Position numbers and translations under genes: made by a program. Positions 22,634 to 31,553 of a stretch of 36,717 bases of DNA are shown in pieces; positions within the stretch are counted from its first letter, which is position 1; the number at the start of each line of letters is the position of its first letter. Source of the stretch: Dendronalium phyllosphericum CENA369 (lineage in GTDB: Bacteria > Cyanobacteriota > Cyanobacteriia > Cyanobacteriales > Nostocaceae); contig NZ_JAECZA010000020.1 of NCBI RefSeq assembly GCF_016056275.1, positions 1 through 36,717 on the forward strand, in the 5' to 3' direction. The notes under the pieces were generated by a model. It was not told the origin of the DNA, made no database searches, and saw only the letters and a program-made list of their open reading frames with translations.

Positions 22634-25315
22634 TTATTCAACCACCTCATTGACTGGGAATCGATCGATTAATTGCATAGCTCTGTAGGCATTACGCTGC
22701 AACGAATCTGGTAAATTAGGAACGTGAGGGATCTGGGATAATAAATCCAAAGTTCGACGTAGAATTCTGACTACGTCACCTTCATCTAAGGTGGTATTTT
22801 CGCAGAGTTCTGTCCATTCCGTTCCTAAAGCCCACTGTTCTACAAGAGCAATTAAGTTGACATATCGATTCTCTAAACCTACAGGTAAAGCCACACCATG
22901 ACGGTATTGTACTTTTAACACCGAACGGCGGATGGGTTGGAGTTTAGACCAAGCTCGATCTACTTCTGAGGAAAGGTCGAAGTTAACTTTGGTATCTGGA
23001 CGTGGTGTTTCTGTCACTAAAGCAGCAATAACTGCTGCTAAATGGTGTGGGTCTAAGCGGTCTAATTCACTACTAGCAAGTGCTAAACCGAGCCATAATT
23101 CATTCTCGCCACGGATTGCTGCTGCAACTTGCCCTAATTCTGTGGGCACTAAGTTATCTAAACAGCTAAAGTGTTGCAAAATGGCAATGAGGTTGAGAAA
23201 CTCTTCCCAATAACGTCGTGACTGTTGCCCTACTTGAACTTGCAATTGTTCGAGCTCGGCTTCTAGTTCGACACAACGCGCCCTGCGCTTATAAATGGCT
23301 GCGGCATTACCTGATTGATATAGAGAATTAGCTTCTAATTGCTCTTGGACGGCAGCAGTTCGGCTGAGTTGTTCTGCCACTTCTGGCGGCATATACACAG
23401 ATTCTCCGGGATGGGGGATACGCCCAGCGATCGCAAATGTTTCTTCACTGCCACGGCGTGACTGCCCTGGTTTGAGGGGCATTTCTGGCGGCGGTAATAT
23501 TTCTGGTGACACTTCCACTCGCGGTAGTTCGGCATACAAATCGACGACATCTGTAGTAGTTACCACATACCAACGGTTATCGCTTCCTAAACATACTAAG
23601 TAAGTTGTTCCCTCAAAGCCAGGTGTTTTTTCTACTAACACTGCTGTTACAGGCGAAGGCGCTGTAATATTTTTGCCCTTAAGACTCAACAGCGTTCCTG
23701 CTACTGCAAAGCTCAACATCATCGCCAATTGTTCTTGTTTATCTTCCTGGGCTTGCTCTTGCAAGGTTTTCAACAACTGGCGTTCTACTTTCAAGCGTTG
23801 CCGCAATTTTTCATAAACTAGCAATTCATTTTCATCAACGGCAGCGATTTGCTCTTGCAGTCGGGCTAATTCGGCTTTAATTTCGGCAATCTCATCGTAA
23901 TCAGGTCTTAAATGCAAGGTTGCCATGTACTGCCCAAAGCTGCGTTCGATCAATTCTCTGGCTTCATCCAAAGTATGGGTTTGCAACAAGTTCAACACCA
24001 TACCATAGCTGGGCGTAAACTGACTAACTAAGGGGTCTGGCTTGGATGTTGCCAAATACGCTGCTTCTTTTGCTCCTTCAAAAGGAGTTTGTACTGTGAC
24101 TACATGACCTTGTTTATCCATCCCCCGACGACCGGCTCGCCCTGCCATTTGCAGAAATTCGGAAGCGTTCAACAAGCGATGTCCAGTGTCGGTACGCTTG
24201 GAAAGGGTGGAAATTACCGTTGTCCGGGCAGGCATATTAATTCCGGCGGCTAGTGTTTCGGTGGCAAACACTACTTTAATTAGCCCCTGCTGAAACAGTT
24301 CTTCTACCAACACTTTCCATGCAGGTAAAATCCCGGCATGGTGGGCAGCTATTCCTCGGTAGAGAGGGGCAATTTGTCCGGAACGCCCGGCTTCGGGATT
24401 GCGAGATAAAAATTCATCAATTTGTCGTCGCAATATCTGAGATTCGTCATTATTTACTAGCCATAAATCACCTACCTCTGCCACAGCCTTATCGCATCCC
24501 CTACGGCTGAAGATAAAGTAAATCGCTGGTAGCATATCTCGTTGCTGTAGCTGGCTCAAGGTATAACTTAAACTAGGAGCCTCTGGCCTGCCATTTTTGC
24601 CTTTGTCTCCTTGTCTCCTTTTTCCTCGGTTTGCTAGCCGGGGATTAATTTTGGTTTTGCTATCATTTAGCAGCGGAAATAGCCCTTTAGGATTGCAATA
24701 GTGAAATTCTAAAGGTACTGGGCGAAAATCAGAGTAAATTAGGTCTGTTGGCCCGTGGACGCGATTTAGCCAGTCGGTAAGTTGATCGCTATTCGCAACC
24801 GTTGCTGAAAGCGCTACCAGTTGCACTTCATGGGGGCAATAAATGATAGATTCTTCCCAAACTGTACCCCGTTGGCGATCGTTCATGTAGTGGCACTCAT
24901 CCAGTACCACTGCTTCCACATCTACTAACGAAATACCGACTTGCCCAATGGGTGTGCCATAAAGCATATTCCGAAAAATTTCTGTAGTCATTACCAAAAT
25001 TGGTGCATCCCTGTTAATGGAGGCATCTCCAGTTAACAGTCCCACTTGGTCAATACCAAATTTTTCTCGGAAATCACGTAATTTTTGATTTGACAGTGCT
25101 TTCAGAGGAGTGGTGTAAAATACACGTTTGCGTTGCGCTAGGGCACGATAGATAGCGTATTCCCCTATTAATGTTTTGCCCGAACCTGTGGGCGCACACA
25201 CAACGACAGAGCGCCCAGCGTTCAGGGACGCGATCGCATCTTTCTGGAATCGATCCAGTTCAAAGGGAAATATCAACCCTAAATCAAGTTCTGGAGACGG
25301 CGCGGGATAATTCAC
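22634..25315 (-). CDS. Ski2-like DEAD/DEAH box RNA helicase
   Basis: An 893-residue superfamily 2 helicase. Walker A APTGSGKT (41-48), DECH (139-142), SAT (170-172), and QMAGRAGRRGMDKQG (motif VI, about 391) place it with Ski2/Mtr4-type helicases; the C-terminal part (about 690-893) looks like a DSHCT domain. It is homologous to the plastid ISE2 type and probably acts in RNA processing or decay. Between about residues 230 and 245, GKRRQGDKGKNGRPE is encoded by a GGAGACAA-type intergenic repeat inserted in frame. The start is GTG 25315, directly before the conserved N-terminus, without a good ribosome binding site. Monocistronic or with proC upstream. Confidence 0.93.
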   Translation of the reverse strand: MNYPAPSPELDLGLIFPFELDRFQKDAIASLNAGRSVVVCAPTGSGKTLIGEYAIYRALAQRKRVFYTTPLKALSNQKLRDFREKFGIDQVGLLTGDASINRDAPILVMTTEIFRNMLYGTPIGQVGISLVDVEAVVLDECHYMNDRQRGTVWEESIIYCPHEVQLVALSATVANSDQLTDWLNRVHGPTDLIYSDFRPVPLEFHYCNPKGLFPLLNDSKTKINPRLANRGKRRQGDKGKNGRPEAPSLSYTLSQLQQRDMLPAIYFIFSRRGCDKAVAEVGDLWLVNNDESQILRRQIDEFLSRNPEAGRSGQIAPLYRGIAAHHAGILPAWKVLVEELFQQGLIKVVFATETLAAGINMPARTTVISTLSKRTDTGHRLLNASEFLQMAGRAGRRGMDKQGHVVTVQTPFEGAKEAAYLATSKPDPLVSQFTPSYGMVLNLLQTHTLDEARELIERSFGQYMATLHLRPDYDEIAEIKAELARLQEQIAAVDENELLVYEKLRQRLKVERQLLKTLQEQAQEDKQEQLAMMLSFAVAGTLLSLKGKNITAPSPVTAVLVEKTPGFEGTTYLVCLGSDNRWYVVTTTDVVDLYAELPRVEVSPEILPPPEMPLKPGQSRRGSEETFAIAGRIPHPGESVYMPPEVAEQLSRTAAVQEQLEANSLYQSGNAAAIYKRRARCVELEAELEQLQVQVGQQSRRYWEEFLNLIAILQHFSCLDNLVPTELGQVAAAIRGENELWLGLALASSELDRLDPHHLAAVIAALVTETPRPDTKVNFDLSSEVDRAWSKLQPIRRSVLKVQYRHGVALPVGLENRYVNLIALVEQWALGTEWTELCENTTLDEGDVVRILRRTLDLLSQIPHVPNLPDSLQRNAYRAMQLIDRFPVNEVVE

Positions 25316-25379
25316 TCAATCACATTATGCAACCAGACTGTTTACTATATTAACGGGTCTTTTGTCAACTTTGTTAAGA

Positions 25380-25459
25380 ATGGGGATTGGGTACTGGGGA
25401 TTGATTATTCAGTTCGTCTGCCTTATCTTCCTTGTCCTCAATCCCTAGTCCCCACTACC
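25380..25459. repeat. GGGGATTG/CAATCCC inverted repeat-like spacer
   Basis: GGGATTGGGTACTGGGGATTGA on one side and TCAATCCCTAGTCCCCA on the other form an imperfect inverted repeat made of CCCCART-like heptamers. It sits between proC and the helicase gene and might fold as a weak terminator for proC. Confidence 0.5.
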
Positions 25460-26272
25460 TTATTTTCCCAGTTCTAGAGAACGCTGTGCAGCTACTCTCA
25501 CTGCTTCTATTAAAGCGGAACGAAATCCCGATCGTTCTAACTGGGCAATACCCGCAATTGTCGTACCGCCAGGACTCGTGACGCGGTCTTTGAGTTCTGC
25601 GGGATGAATTTTGCTTTCTTCTAACAATTTTGCTGTTCCCAGTACAGTTTGTAGGGCTAGTTGATTGGCAATCACTCTTGGTAAACCTGCTGCTACTCCC
25701 CCATCCGCGAGTGATTCTACCATCAAGGCTACATAAGCGGGACCACTACCAGATAATCCGGTTACCGCATCCATCAGAATTTCTGAAACTTCTACAACTT
25801 CCCCCACCGCCGAAAATATTTGCTGTGCTATTTGTTGGTGTTTAGTATTAGTGTATGCACCTAAACACATGGCGGTAATTCCTGCCCCTACGGTTGCCGG
25901 GGTATTAGGCATTGCTCTAACAATCGGTAATTGCGGGAATGCTCCCTCTAGCTGACTTAATGACACTCCCGCTAAAATAGAAATTACTAAAGGTGAGTAC
26001 GCTGCCTCTAGAATACCTGCTAGTTCTTGGGCGATCGCACTAAATACCTGCGGTTTTACTGCTAAAAATACTACTTCACTTGCAAGAGCAAAAACCGAAC
26101 TATTATCTGCGGTTACAGTCACATCATATTCTTGCTGTAAAAAACCCTGGCGTGCTAATAAAGGTTCGCTGACTATAACCTCTGAAGGTTGATAAACTCC
26201 ACGCGCGAGTAAGCGGGATAATAATGCTTCTCCCATTACCCCACAACCAATCAAGCCAAATCTAATAGTCAT
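25460..26272 (-). CDS. proC: Pyrroline-5-carboxylate reductase
   Basis: A 270-residue cytoplasmic enzyme for the last step of proline synthesis, reducing P5C with NAD(P)H. The Rossmann motif GCGVMG is at 9-14; further family blocks are VFLAVKPQVF, VRAMPNTPATVGAG and the signature DAVTGLSGSGPAYVALMVESLADGGVAAGL, with TSPGGTT near residue 230. Normal length. ATG 26272 starts four residues before the first strand. It is the last gene of the minus-strand pipX-pipY-sepF-proC arrangement, 137 bases after sepF, with AGTCAATAGTC repeats in the gap. Confidence 0.96.
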   Translation of the reverse strand: MTIRFGLIGCGVMGEALLSRLLARGVYQPSEVIVSEPLLARQGFLQQEYDVTVTADNSSVFALASEVVFLAVKPQVFSAIAQELAGILEAAYSPLVISILAGVSLSQLEGAFPQLPIVRAMPNTPATVGAGITAMCLGAYTNTKHQQIAQQIFSAVGEVVEVSEILMDAVTGLSGSGPAYVALMVESLADGGVAAGLPRVIANQLALQTVLGTAKLLEESKIHPAELKDRVTSPGGTTIAGIAQLERSGFRSALIEAVRVAAQRSLELGK

Positions 26273-26275
26273 GAG

Positions 26276-26403
26276 TTAATAATCACTAGTCAATAGTCAA
26301 TAGCCTATAGTCAAAGACTGTGGACTTTGAAATGCCAATTGCTACAAGTCGGGCAAAGCCGCCTAACACATTGGCTGCTCTTGACTATGGACTAATGACT
26401 AAT
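26276..26403. repeat. AGTCAATAGTCAATAG-type repeats between sepF and proC
   Basis: TCACTAGTCAATAGTCAATAG at the proC side and GACTATGGACTAATGACTAAT near the sepF stop are tandem variants of the same short word. A GC-rich patch, AAGTCGGGCAAAGCCGCC (26346-26363), lies between. Confidence 0.6.
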
Positions 26404-26409
26404 TTAACC

Positions 26410-27009
26410 TTATTGTGCCATGCGATTCGCTTCATTACCCCAGTTTTGAGTTGGAGTAGTTGCGGCGGGACGTGAAGGACGTGCTGGTGGTTGTGGTACT
26501 TCATGAATAACTCCACCTTGGGTGCTAACTTGGACGCAACTGGGCGTAAACAAAAAGATGCTTTCTCCGATGCGCTCTTGATGTCCATCTAGTGCGTATG
26601 TTCCACCTGCCACAAAATCTACCGCGCGTTGTGCTTGATCCGGGTCCATGATGGTCAAGTTTAATACTACTGACTTGCGCTCGCGCAATGCTTGAATTGC
26701 TTGAGGCATTTCTTCAAATGTACGCGGTTCTAATACTAATACTTCTGAAATCCCGTTAATTGCTCCTGGCATACCGATTACATTCCCCATTGTAGACTTT
26801 GTACCAACTGCTACATCTTCACTCATTGTAGTCGCGCTTTCGCGCCAACGTCGATTGGGAGCAGTAGCTTCTGTTGGTGCTGGTTGGGTATTTTCTTGTT
26901 GATACAGATTTTGGTAGTTATCTGTATCTGGTTCTTCCTCATAGTATTCATATTCCACTTGTTCGTTTAGACCTACAAAGTCTCGAAGTTTGGAAAATAT
27001 ATTGTTCAT
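26410..27009 (-). CDS. sepF: Cell division protein SepF
   Basis: A 199-residue cytoplasmic protein that tethers FtsZ to the membrane. The N-terminal [14 protein letters not shown] is the amphipathic membrane-targeting helix; after an acidic, disordered linker (20-80) comes the SepF core, [47 protein letters not shown] and [12 protein letters not shown]-like [18 protein letters not shown] (about 85-170). The C-terminus is Pro/Ala rich. AGGAG 8-12 bases upstream of ATG 27009 is a strong ribosome binding site. Encoded between pipY and proC, as in many cyanobacteria. Confidence 0.95.
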   Translation of the reverse strand: MNNIFSKLRDFVGLNEQVEYEYYEEEPDTDNYQNLYQQENTQPAPTEATAPNRRWRESATTMSEDVAVGTKSTMGNVIGMPGAINGISEVLVLEPRTFEEMPQAIQALRERKSVVLNLTIMDPDQAQRAVDFVAGGTYALDGHQERIGESIFLFTPSCVQVSTQGGVIHEVPQPPARPSRPAATTPTQNWGNEANRMAQ

Positions 27010-27371
27010 TGTTTACGCTCCTAGTACAAATTACCTTTATTGATGTCGCTATTAGTTGATGTAACCAACTTCGTTCGCTACAGAGGGCAGACAATTTAGT
27101 AATTCTATCCTTGTTTGTAGCCTCTATTACAGCTATGAATAATGAACTGACGTTTTGGGGAACGCCTGTACATTAACTTAGATACAATAATGAGTCAAGA
27201 TTATATACTAATGATTGTCTGAAAAAAAGACTAATTCGTGCTTTTTTACTTAGTATTCACTTTTTTAATATTAGTTTAGTATGTGTTTTATAGCACTAGT
27301 ACTTACACGAACTCCTCTGTATCCAAGATGATTTTGATGAATACTTAAACCGACATCAAAAAACTTGTACG
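27010..27371. other. Intergenic region between pipY and sepF
   Basis: 362 AT-rich bases. On the minus strand a 5-base stem followed by CTTTTTTT (27225-27233) could weakly terminate pipX-pipY, and the sepF promoter probably lies in the remaining 200 bases. No gene seen. Confidence 0.5.
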
Positions 27372-28040
27372 CTAAGTGCGATCGCCAAACAAGATAGTCC
27401 CTAATCTTACCATCGTTGCCCCAGCTTGTACTGCCAGTTGATAGTCGCCTGACATCCCCATTGACAACTGGTGCATTTTGATGTGATGCCAACTTTGTGA
27501 CTGTATTTCTTGAGCCAATTTAGCTGTGTTATTAAACACAGTTAATACTTCAGTATCTGTTAATTTTAAAGGTGGAATTGTCATTAAACCTTGAATTTGT
27601 AAAGTTTTACACCGATCTAGTGCGGGTAGATCGCTTAGTAGTTCTGACACACTCCAACCTGACTTGTTAGGGTCTGGGAGAATTTTCACTTGTAGGCAAA
27701 CCTGGGGATGGACTCCTAACTCTTGTGCTAATTGATTTAAACGTTGTGCCAGCTTCAGATTATCTACAGAATGAATCCAGTCAAATAGTTCAAGAGCCTT
27801 TTTGGCTTTATTACTTTGCAAATGCCCAATGAAGTGCCAGGTGATATCCGATAAGTCGTGCAACTCGGCTTGTTTGCTGGCAGCTTCTTGGATACGATTT
27901 TCGCCGAAATCACGAATTCCGGCGGCATAGGCAGAACGAATGACTTCAGCTGGGACTTGCTTGCTGACAGCAATCAATCGCACTGAAGGCGGGAGGGAGG
28001 CGCGAATTTTAGCAATACGTTCGCTAATCGAACTGGTCAT
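27372..28040 (-). CDS. pipY: PLP homeostasis protein PipY (YggS/COG0325 family)
   Basis: A 222-residue pyridoxal-phosphate-binding protein with the alanine racemase-like barrel. Marker segments: LIAVSKQVPAEVIRSAYAAGIRDFGENRIQEA, where K27 of VSK is the expected PLP lysine, WHFIGHLQSNKAKK and LSMGMSGDYQLAVQAGATMVRLGTILFG. It overlaps the end of pipX by 4 bases (28037-28040), indicating translational coupling. PipX-PipY linkage is known in cyanobacteria, where both take part in amino/keto acid balance. Normal length; ATG 28040. Confidence 0.94.
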   Translation of the reverse strand: MTSSISERIAKIRASLPPSVRLIAVSKQVPAEVIRSAYAAGIRDFGENRIQEAASKQAELHDLSDITWHFIGHLQSNKAKKALELFDWIHSVDNLKLAQRLNQLAQELGVHPQVCLQVKILPDPNKSGWSVSELLSDLPALDRCKTLQIQGLMTIPPLKLTDTEVLTVFNNTAKLAQEIQSQSWHHIKMHQLSMGMSGDYQLAVQAGATMVRLGTILFGDRT

Positions 28041-28315
28041 TGGAAGGTGCGTTGGAAAACACTCTGAAGCTGATCGTACTCCTGAGATTGACCACTGCGA
28101 CGCAGGGTACGCAAGCGATTTTCCAACAACATTCTAGCTTCTGTACGTCCTATAGGCTGAAATTTAATACCTTTGACATCATTTACAACCAAAAAAAACA
28201 AACGTTGGGCATAAAGAGTAGTGAATAGATCCTGGTTCTCGTCCACCATACAGATCCGATAAAGTAAACCCCAAGTTGGATGATTTATGTAAGTCTCTGA
28301 GTTTTCTGGATTCAT
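28037..28315 (-). CDS. pipX: PipX, PII- and NtcA-interacting regulator
   Basis: A 92-residue cytoplasmic coactivator of the nitrogen regulator NtcA that is sequestered by PII. The Tudor-like part YINHPTWGLLYRICMVDENQDLFTTLYAQRLFFLVV and the C-terminal helices RTEARMLLENRLRTLRR...EYDQLQSVFQRTF match PipX closely. I choose ATG 28315 (MNPENSETY), which gives the family's usual length (about 89-92). The frame stays open upstream through GTG 28363 and on to about 28590, which is unusual. No clear ribosome binding site at either start. Overlaps pipY by 4 bases. Confidence 0.93.
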   Translation of the reverse strand: MNPENSETYINHPTWGLLYRICMVDENQDLFTTLYAQRLFFLVVNDVKGIKFQPIGRTEARMLLENRLRTLRRSGQSQEYDQLQSVFQRTFQ

Positions 28316-28896
28316 TGAAAAGTCAAGGTAGGAGTATATATCTTTTTTCGCAGTTAAATGCACGCATTCAGACGATAATAACTCCCTTTCGGGGGAATAT
28401 TTTTGGAAAATTGTGCAATCGATAATTTTTGCCGCCCAGTAGCGGCTATAAAAACCTCGATCTAATAATTCCCAATGGGCAGATGAAGCTAATAGTGGGA
28501 AAGAGAACGCGTAAAAGAAGCGATAATTCGCATGTTGCCAAGCTTTTTCTTTTAGAAAAGGCTTTTTATTGCCAAGCAGTATTACCTGTTTTAAAGGCTA
28601 GCTAGGCAACCAAAATTGCAGAAAGTAGACGCATGGTGCGAAGCAGAAACTTTACTGTCAGAGGCTTCCAAAAGGTAGGCTAGAGTCGAAGCTTGTTGTA
28701 AGATATCGCAACTTATCTCTGGTAATTTATACTCAGTTGCCATTTGTGACGTTGAAAAGCCTTTATTCTTTTGTCTAAGACTTTCAGTGGCAACAGCATA
28801 TACTCTTAGAAATTTTCCAGGCCAAAAGCCGACTCTCATACTTCTGCTTGCTCTAACTTCTTTCCATGTTGCCATAATTATCGGTTTGCGGAGCAA
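28316..28896 (-). pseudogene. Two abutting open frames upstream of pipX, possibly one broken gene (weak)
   Basis: A frame from ATG 28896 to TAA 28591 encodes 101 residues (MLRKPIIMATWKEVRASRSM at the start, FCNFGCLASL at the end). Within a few bases a second frame opens on the same strand (LKQVILLGNKKPFLKEK, then NYRFFYAFSFPLLASSAHWE) and runs without a stop into the pipX frame. A single shift near the CTAGCTAG direct repeat (28596-28603) would join them. I recognise neither part. It could be a degraded or frameshifted gene, or simply chance; codon quality cannot be computed here. Confidence 0.25.
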
Positions 28897-28916
28897 AATA
28901 GCTGAGTTTAGTCAGT

Positions 28917-29015
28917 TGTCAGTTGTCATTAGTCAGAAGGCAGGAGGCAGAAGGCAGAAGGCAGGAGTAATTATTATTTATTGTCTCCCTTGTCTCCCCC
29001 TGCTCCCCCTGCTGT
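28917..29015. repeat. Heptamer array AGAAGGC/AGGAGGC and TTGTCTCC-type repeats
   Basis: After CAGTTGTCAGTTGTCATTAG come heptamers AGAAGGC, AGGAGGC, AGAAGGC, AGAAGGC (28935-28962), and then TTGTCTCC-type units (28981-28998) and CCCCTGCT units. The same GGAGACAA word is found within the helicase coding region. Confidence 0.85.
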
Positions 29016-29033
29016 GTTATCCCCATTTTTTAA

Positions 29034-29960
29034 TCAAGATTGGTTTCCTAGTACTACCCGCACTCCCCAAAATATGGTTAGAGTTGCGATCGCTAGCCAA
29101 TCCCAGGATTTTAACCGTAATTCATGCCACTTAACTTGGTGTTCGTTGGGACTGGTAAAACCGCGAACCATCATGGCACTAGCCATTTGTTCTGCCCGTA
29201 ATAACAGATTTTCCAACAGTCGCTCTGCTATTATCATCCAAACCTTGACAGCTCCTTTCAATCCTAACTTTTTCCAATTAATCGCCCTTGTCATCACAGA
29301 ACGAACTAAGTTTTGCACTTCTTCTAAAACTAGGGGAATAAAGCGCAAGGACAAAGTTAAAGTCAGAGTAATTTCTGTTACAGGTATCTTTAGTCGTCGC
29401 AGGGGCTGCATTAAGCTTTCAATCGCAGAGGTAATTTCTTCTGGTGCGGTTGTGAGTAGATACAAGTTGGTACTGTAAATTACAGTAAACAAAATTGTAC
29501 TCAGACGCACTGCTAAATCCAAAGAACGGCGAGTGACTTTAACTGGCCCTTTGTGAAATAGAATGTAGCTATAGTCTTTCTTGGTATTTGCTTCTTTTTG
29601 GACAACTTGAGAATTATTTGTATTGGCTGGCTGATTTAAGACTTGTTCGTTAGCTGGTAGACGTGGCTGATAATCTACACCCAATCCATCAGGACTGACA
29701 GCGCCAATAATCAAGACTAAAAAAGTTAGCGTCAACAACCAGCCCATCTGCTGTTGCCACACTCGTCGGGGAATTCTGGCAACTAAGGTAAAAACAATTA
29801 ACAGTACTACTAGCAATACGCGCCATTCATTTGTCGCAAAACTATAACTTGTCAAAAAACTCATTAACCAGGCAATTTTGACTCGCGGATCGATTTTATG
29901 TAGCCAAGTTTGCGGTTGTTCTAAATATAGTCCTAGTGGTAGCGATCGCAGTAAATCCAT
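29034..29960 (-). CDS. EcfT/CbiQ-family transmembrane protein
   Basis: A 308-residue energy-coupling factor T component: a membrane scaffold linking EcfA ATPases to substrate-binding S proteins. The N-terminus GLYLEQPQTWLHKIDPRVKIAWL is typical of EcfT, helices follow at about 30-45, 50-66 and 74-90, and the C-terminal coupling helices contain AEQMASAMMVRGF, an x-R-G motif. A polar insertion of about 55 residues (about 93-150) makes it longer than the usual 250-270; such insertions are seen in cyanobacterial/plastid homologues (inference). Located 75 bases downstream of der on the same strand, probably cotranscribed. It could serve BioY encoded at 14302-14889. Confidence 0.88.
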   Translation of the reverse strand: MDLLRSLPLGLYLEQPQTWLHKIDPRVKIAWLMSFLTSYSFATNEWRVLLVVLLIVFTLVARIPRRVWQQQMGWLLTLTFLVLIIGAVSPDGLGVDYQPRLPANEQVLNQPANTNNSQVVQKEANTKKDYSYILFHKGPVKVTRRSLDLAVRLSTILFTVIYSTNLYLLTTAPEEITSAIESLMQPLRRLKIPVTEITLTLTLSLRFIPLVLEEVQNLVRSVMTRAINWKKLGLKGAVKVWMIIAERLLENLLLRAEQMASAMMVRGFTSPNEHQVKWHELRLKSWDWLAIATLTIFWGVRVVLGNQS

Positions 29961-29963
29961 GTT

Positions 29964-30003
29964 TTGTCAGTTGTCAGTTGTCAGTTGTCAGTTGTCAGTT
30001 GTC
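29964..30003. repeat. Tandem heptamer TTGTCAG, five full copies
   Basis: Units start at 29964, 29971, 29978, 29985 and 29992, followed by a partial copy; CACTGACCACTGACTAC-type variants continue to 30033. It lies in the der-ecfT gap and is a short tandemly repeated sequence of the kind described in heterocystous cyanobacteria. Confidence 0.93.
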
Positions 30004-30035
30004 CTTAACTACTAACCACTGACCACTGACTACTA

Positions 30036-31397
30036 TTACACTCTAGTTGCTCGGTTGGCGCTACCACTTTCCACATCTCGGACTTTTTTGCTGCGCCAAA
30101 ATATCCGAATTGGCGTGCCTTTAAACCCTAATTGTTGCCGAAATTGTCTTTCAATATAGCGACGATAGTTGTCGTTAAAGCGTTTGGCATCGTTGACAAA
30201 CAGGGCAATGGTAGGTGGTTGCGTACTAACTTGCGTACCATAATATATCTTGCCCTGACGACCGCTGCGTGAGGTTGGCGGTGAATGCCAACTAACGGCA
30301 TCTTCTAGGACTTCGTTAATTACTGAAGTGCTGACACGACGTTTGTGTGCTTCAGCAGCTCGATTTACCAACTCTAAAATCTTTTCTACTCGTTGTCCTG
30401 TTAAGGCACTGACAAAAATGGTATCCGCCCATTCGGTAAAATGTAGCCGTTCTTGCAGACTTTTTTCGTAGTCGTAAATGGTGTAGGAATCTTTTTCAAC
30501 TGCATCCCACTTGTTGACAACAATAATGCAAGCTCGACCTTCTTCTATAATTCGCCCTGCTAATTTTTGGTCTTGCTCGGTGACTCCATCAAGGGCATCT
30601 AGTACTAATAAAACCACATCGGCGCGGCGAATCGCTTTGAAAGCACGATTAATGCTAAAGAATTCTGGGCCGTAGTCTACGTTTTTCTTTTTGCGAATTC
30701 CAGCGGTATCAATTAAGCGATAGGTTTGTCCATCCCGTTCCACGACGGTATCAATGGCATCACGGGTTGTGCCAGAAATTGGGCTGACGATAACTCTTTG
30801 TTCGCCAACAAAAGCATTTAGTAAACTTGATTTCCCGACATTTGGACGACCAACAATTGCAACCTTAATTTCATTGGTTTCCGGTACTTCTGCAACGCTG
30901 GGAATGTGATTCATTAACTCGTCGAGTAATTCTCCCGTACCGTTACCATGAATTGCAGAGACGGGGAAAGGTTCGCCCAATCCTAATTCCCAAAATTCAG
31001 CAGCTTGAATTAAGCCTTGTTCGGGAGATTCGCATTTATTCACAGCTAGTAAGACGGGTACTGGTTGTTGACGCAACCATTCAGCAATTTCTTCATCAGC
31101 CGATGATGGGCCTGTTTGACCGTCTACTACAAAGATAGCGGCACTGGCTTCTGCAAGCGCTGCTAATGCTTGTTGGCGAATCAGTGGTAAGAATTCAGTA
31201 TCATCGTTAAATACTAAACCACCAGTATCTACTACTAAAAACTCGCGATCGCTCCAAAAAGCTGGCATATAAGTGCGATCGCGCGTTACACCCGGTTCAT
31301 CGTGGACAATCGCCGTTTGTTCCCCGGCGAGGCGATTAACCAGGGTGGATTTGCCTACATTAGGCCGTCCGATAATTGCAACAATTGGCAGTCCCAT
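30036..31397 (-). CDS. der: Ribosome-assembly GTPase Der (EngA)
   Basis: A 453-residue GTPase with two tandem G domains needed for 50S subunit maturation. Domain 1 (1-165) has GRPNVGKST at 10-18, DTGG at 57-60 and NKCE at 120-123 (NKxD variant). Domain 2 (176-350) has GRPNVGKSS at 183-191, DTAGIRKK and NKWD. The C-terminal KH-like domain (about 355-453) ends [17 protein letters not shown], as usual. Length is normal. ATG 31397. Likely operon head for ecfT. Confidence 0.97.
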   Translation of the reverse strand: MGLPIVAIIGRPNVGKSTLVNRLAGEQTAIVHDEPGVTRDRTYMPAFWSDREFLVVDTGGLVFNDDTEFLPLIRQQALAALAEASAAIFVVDGQTGPSSADEEIAEWLRQQPVPVLLAVNKCESPEQGLIQAAEFWELGLGEPFPVSAIHGNGTGELLDELMNHIPSVAEVPETNEIKVAIVGRPNVGKSSLLNAFVGEQRVIVSPISGTTRDAIDTVVERDGQTYRLIDTAGIRKKKNVDYGPEFFSINRAFKAIRRADVVLLVLDALDGVTEQDQKLAGRIIEEGRACIIVVNKWDAVEKDSYTIYDYEKSLQERLHFTEWADTIFVSALTGQRVEKILELVNRAAEAHKRRVSTSVINEVLEDAVSWHSPPTSRSGRQGKIYYGTQVSTQPPTIALFVNDAKRFNDNYRRYIERQFRQQLGFKGTPIRIFWRSKKVRDVESGSANRATRV

Positions 31398-31553
31398 AAA
31401 ACCAGGGTGAAGTAAGAGACGTAGTATATCACGTCTCTCTATTTTAGCTACTTTAATTCTTTATTTAATTTCTCAACCCCAAAGATGATTGTCCGTCAAA
31501 GTTAAAGAAATAGCATAACGGAAAATCTGGCAGTCACGTAAGGAGATTGTGCC

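Noticed and set aside
28981-29478. 165-codon plus-strand frame opposite the EcfT gene
   Set aside because: It starts in a repeat and runs antisense through a well-supported gene; the translation is basic and patternless.
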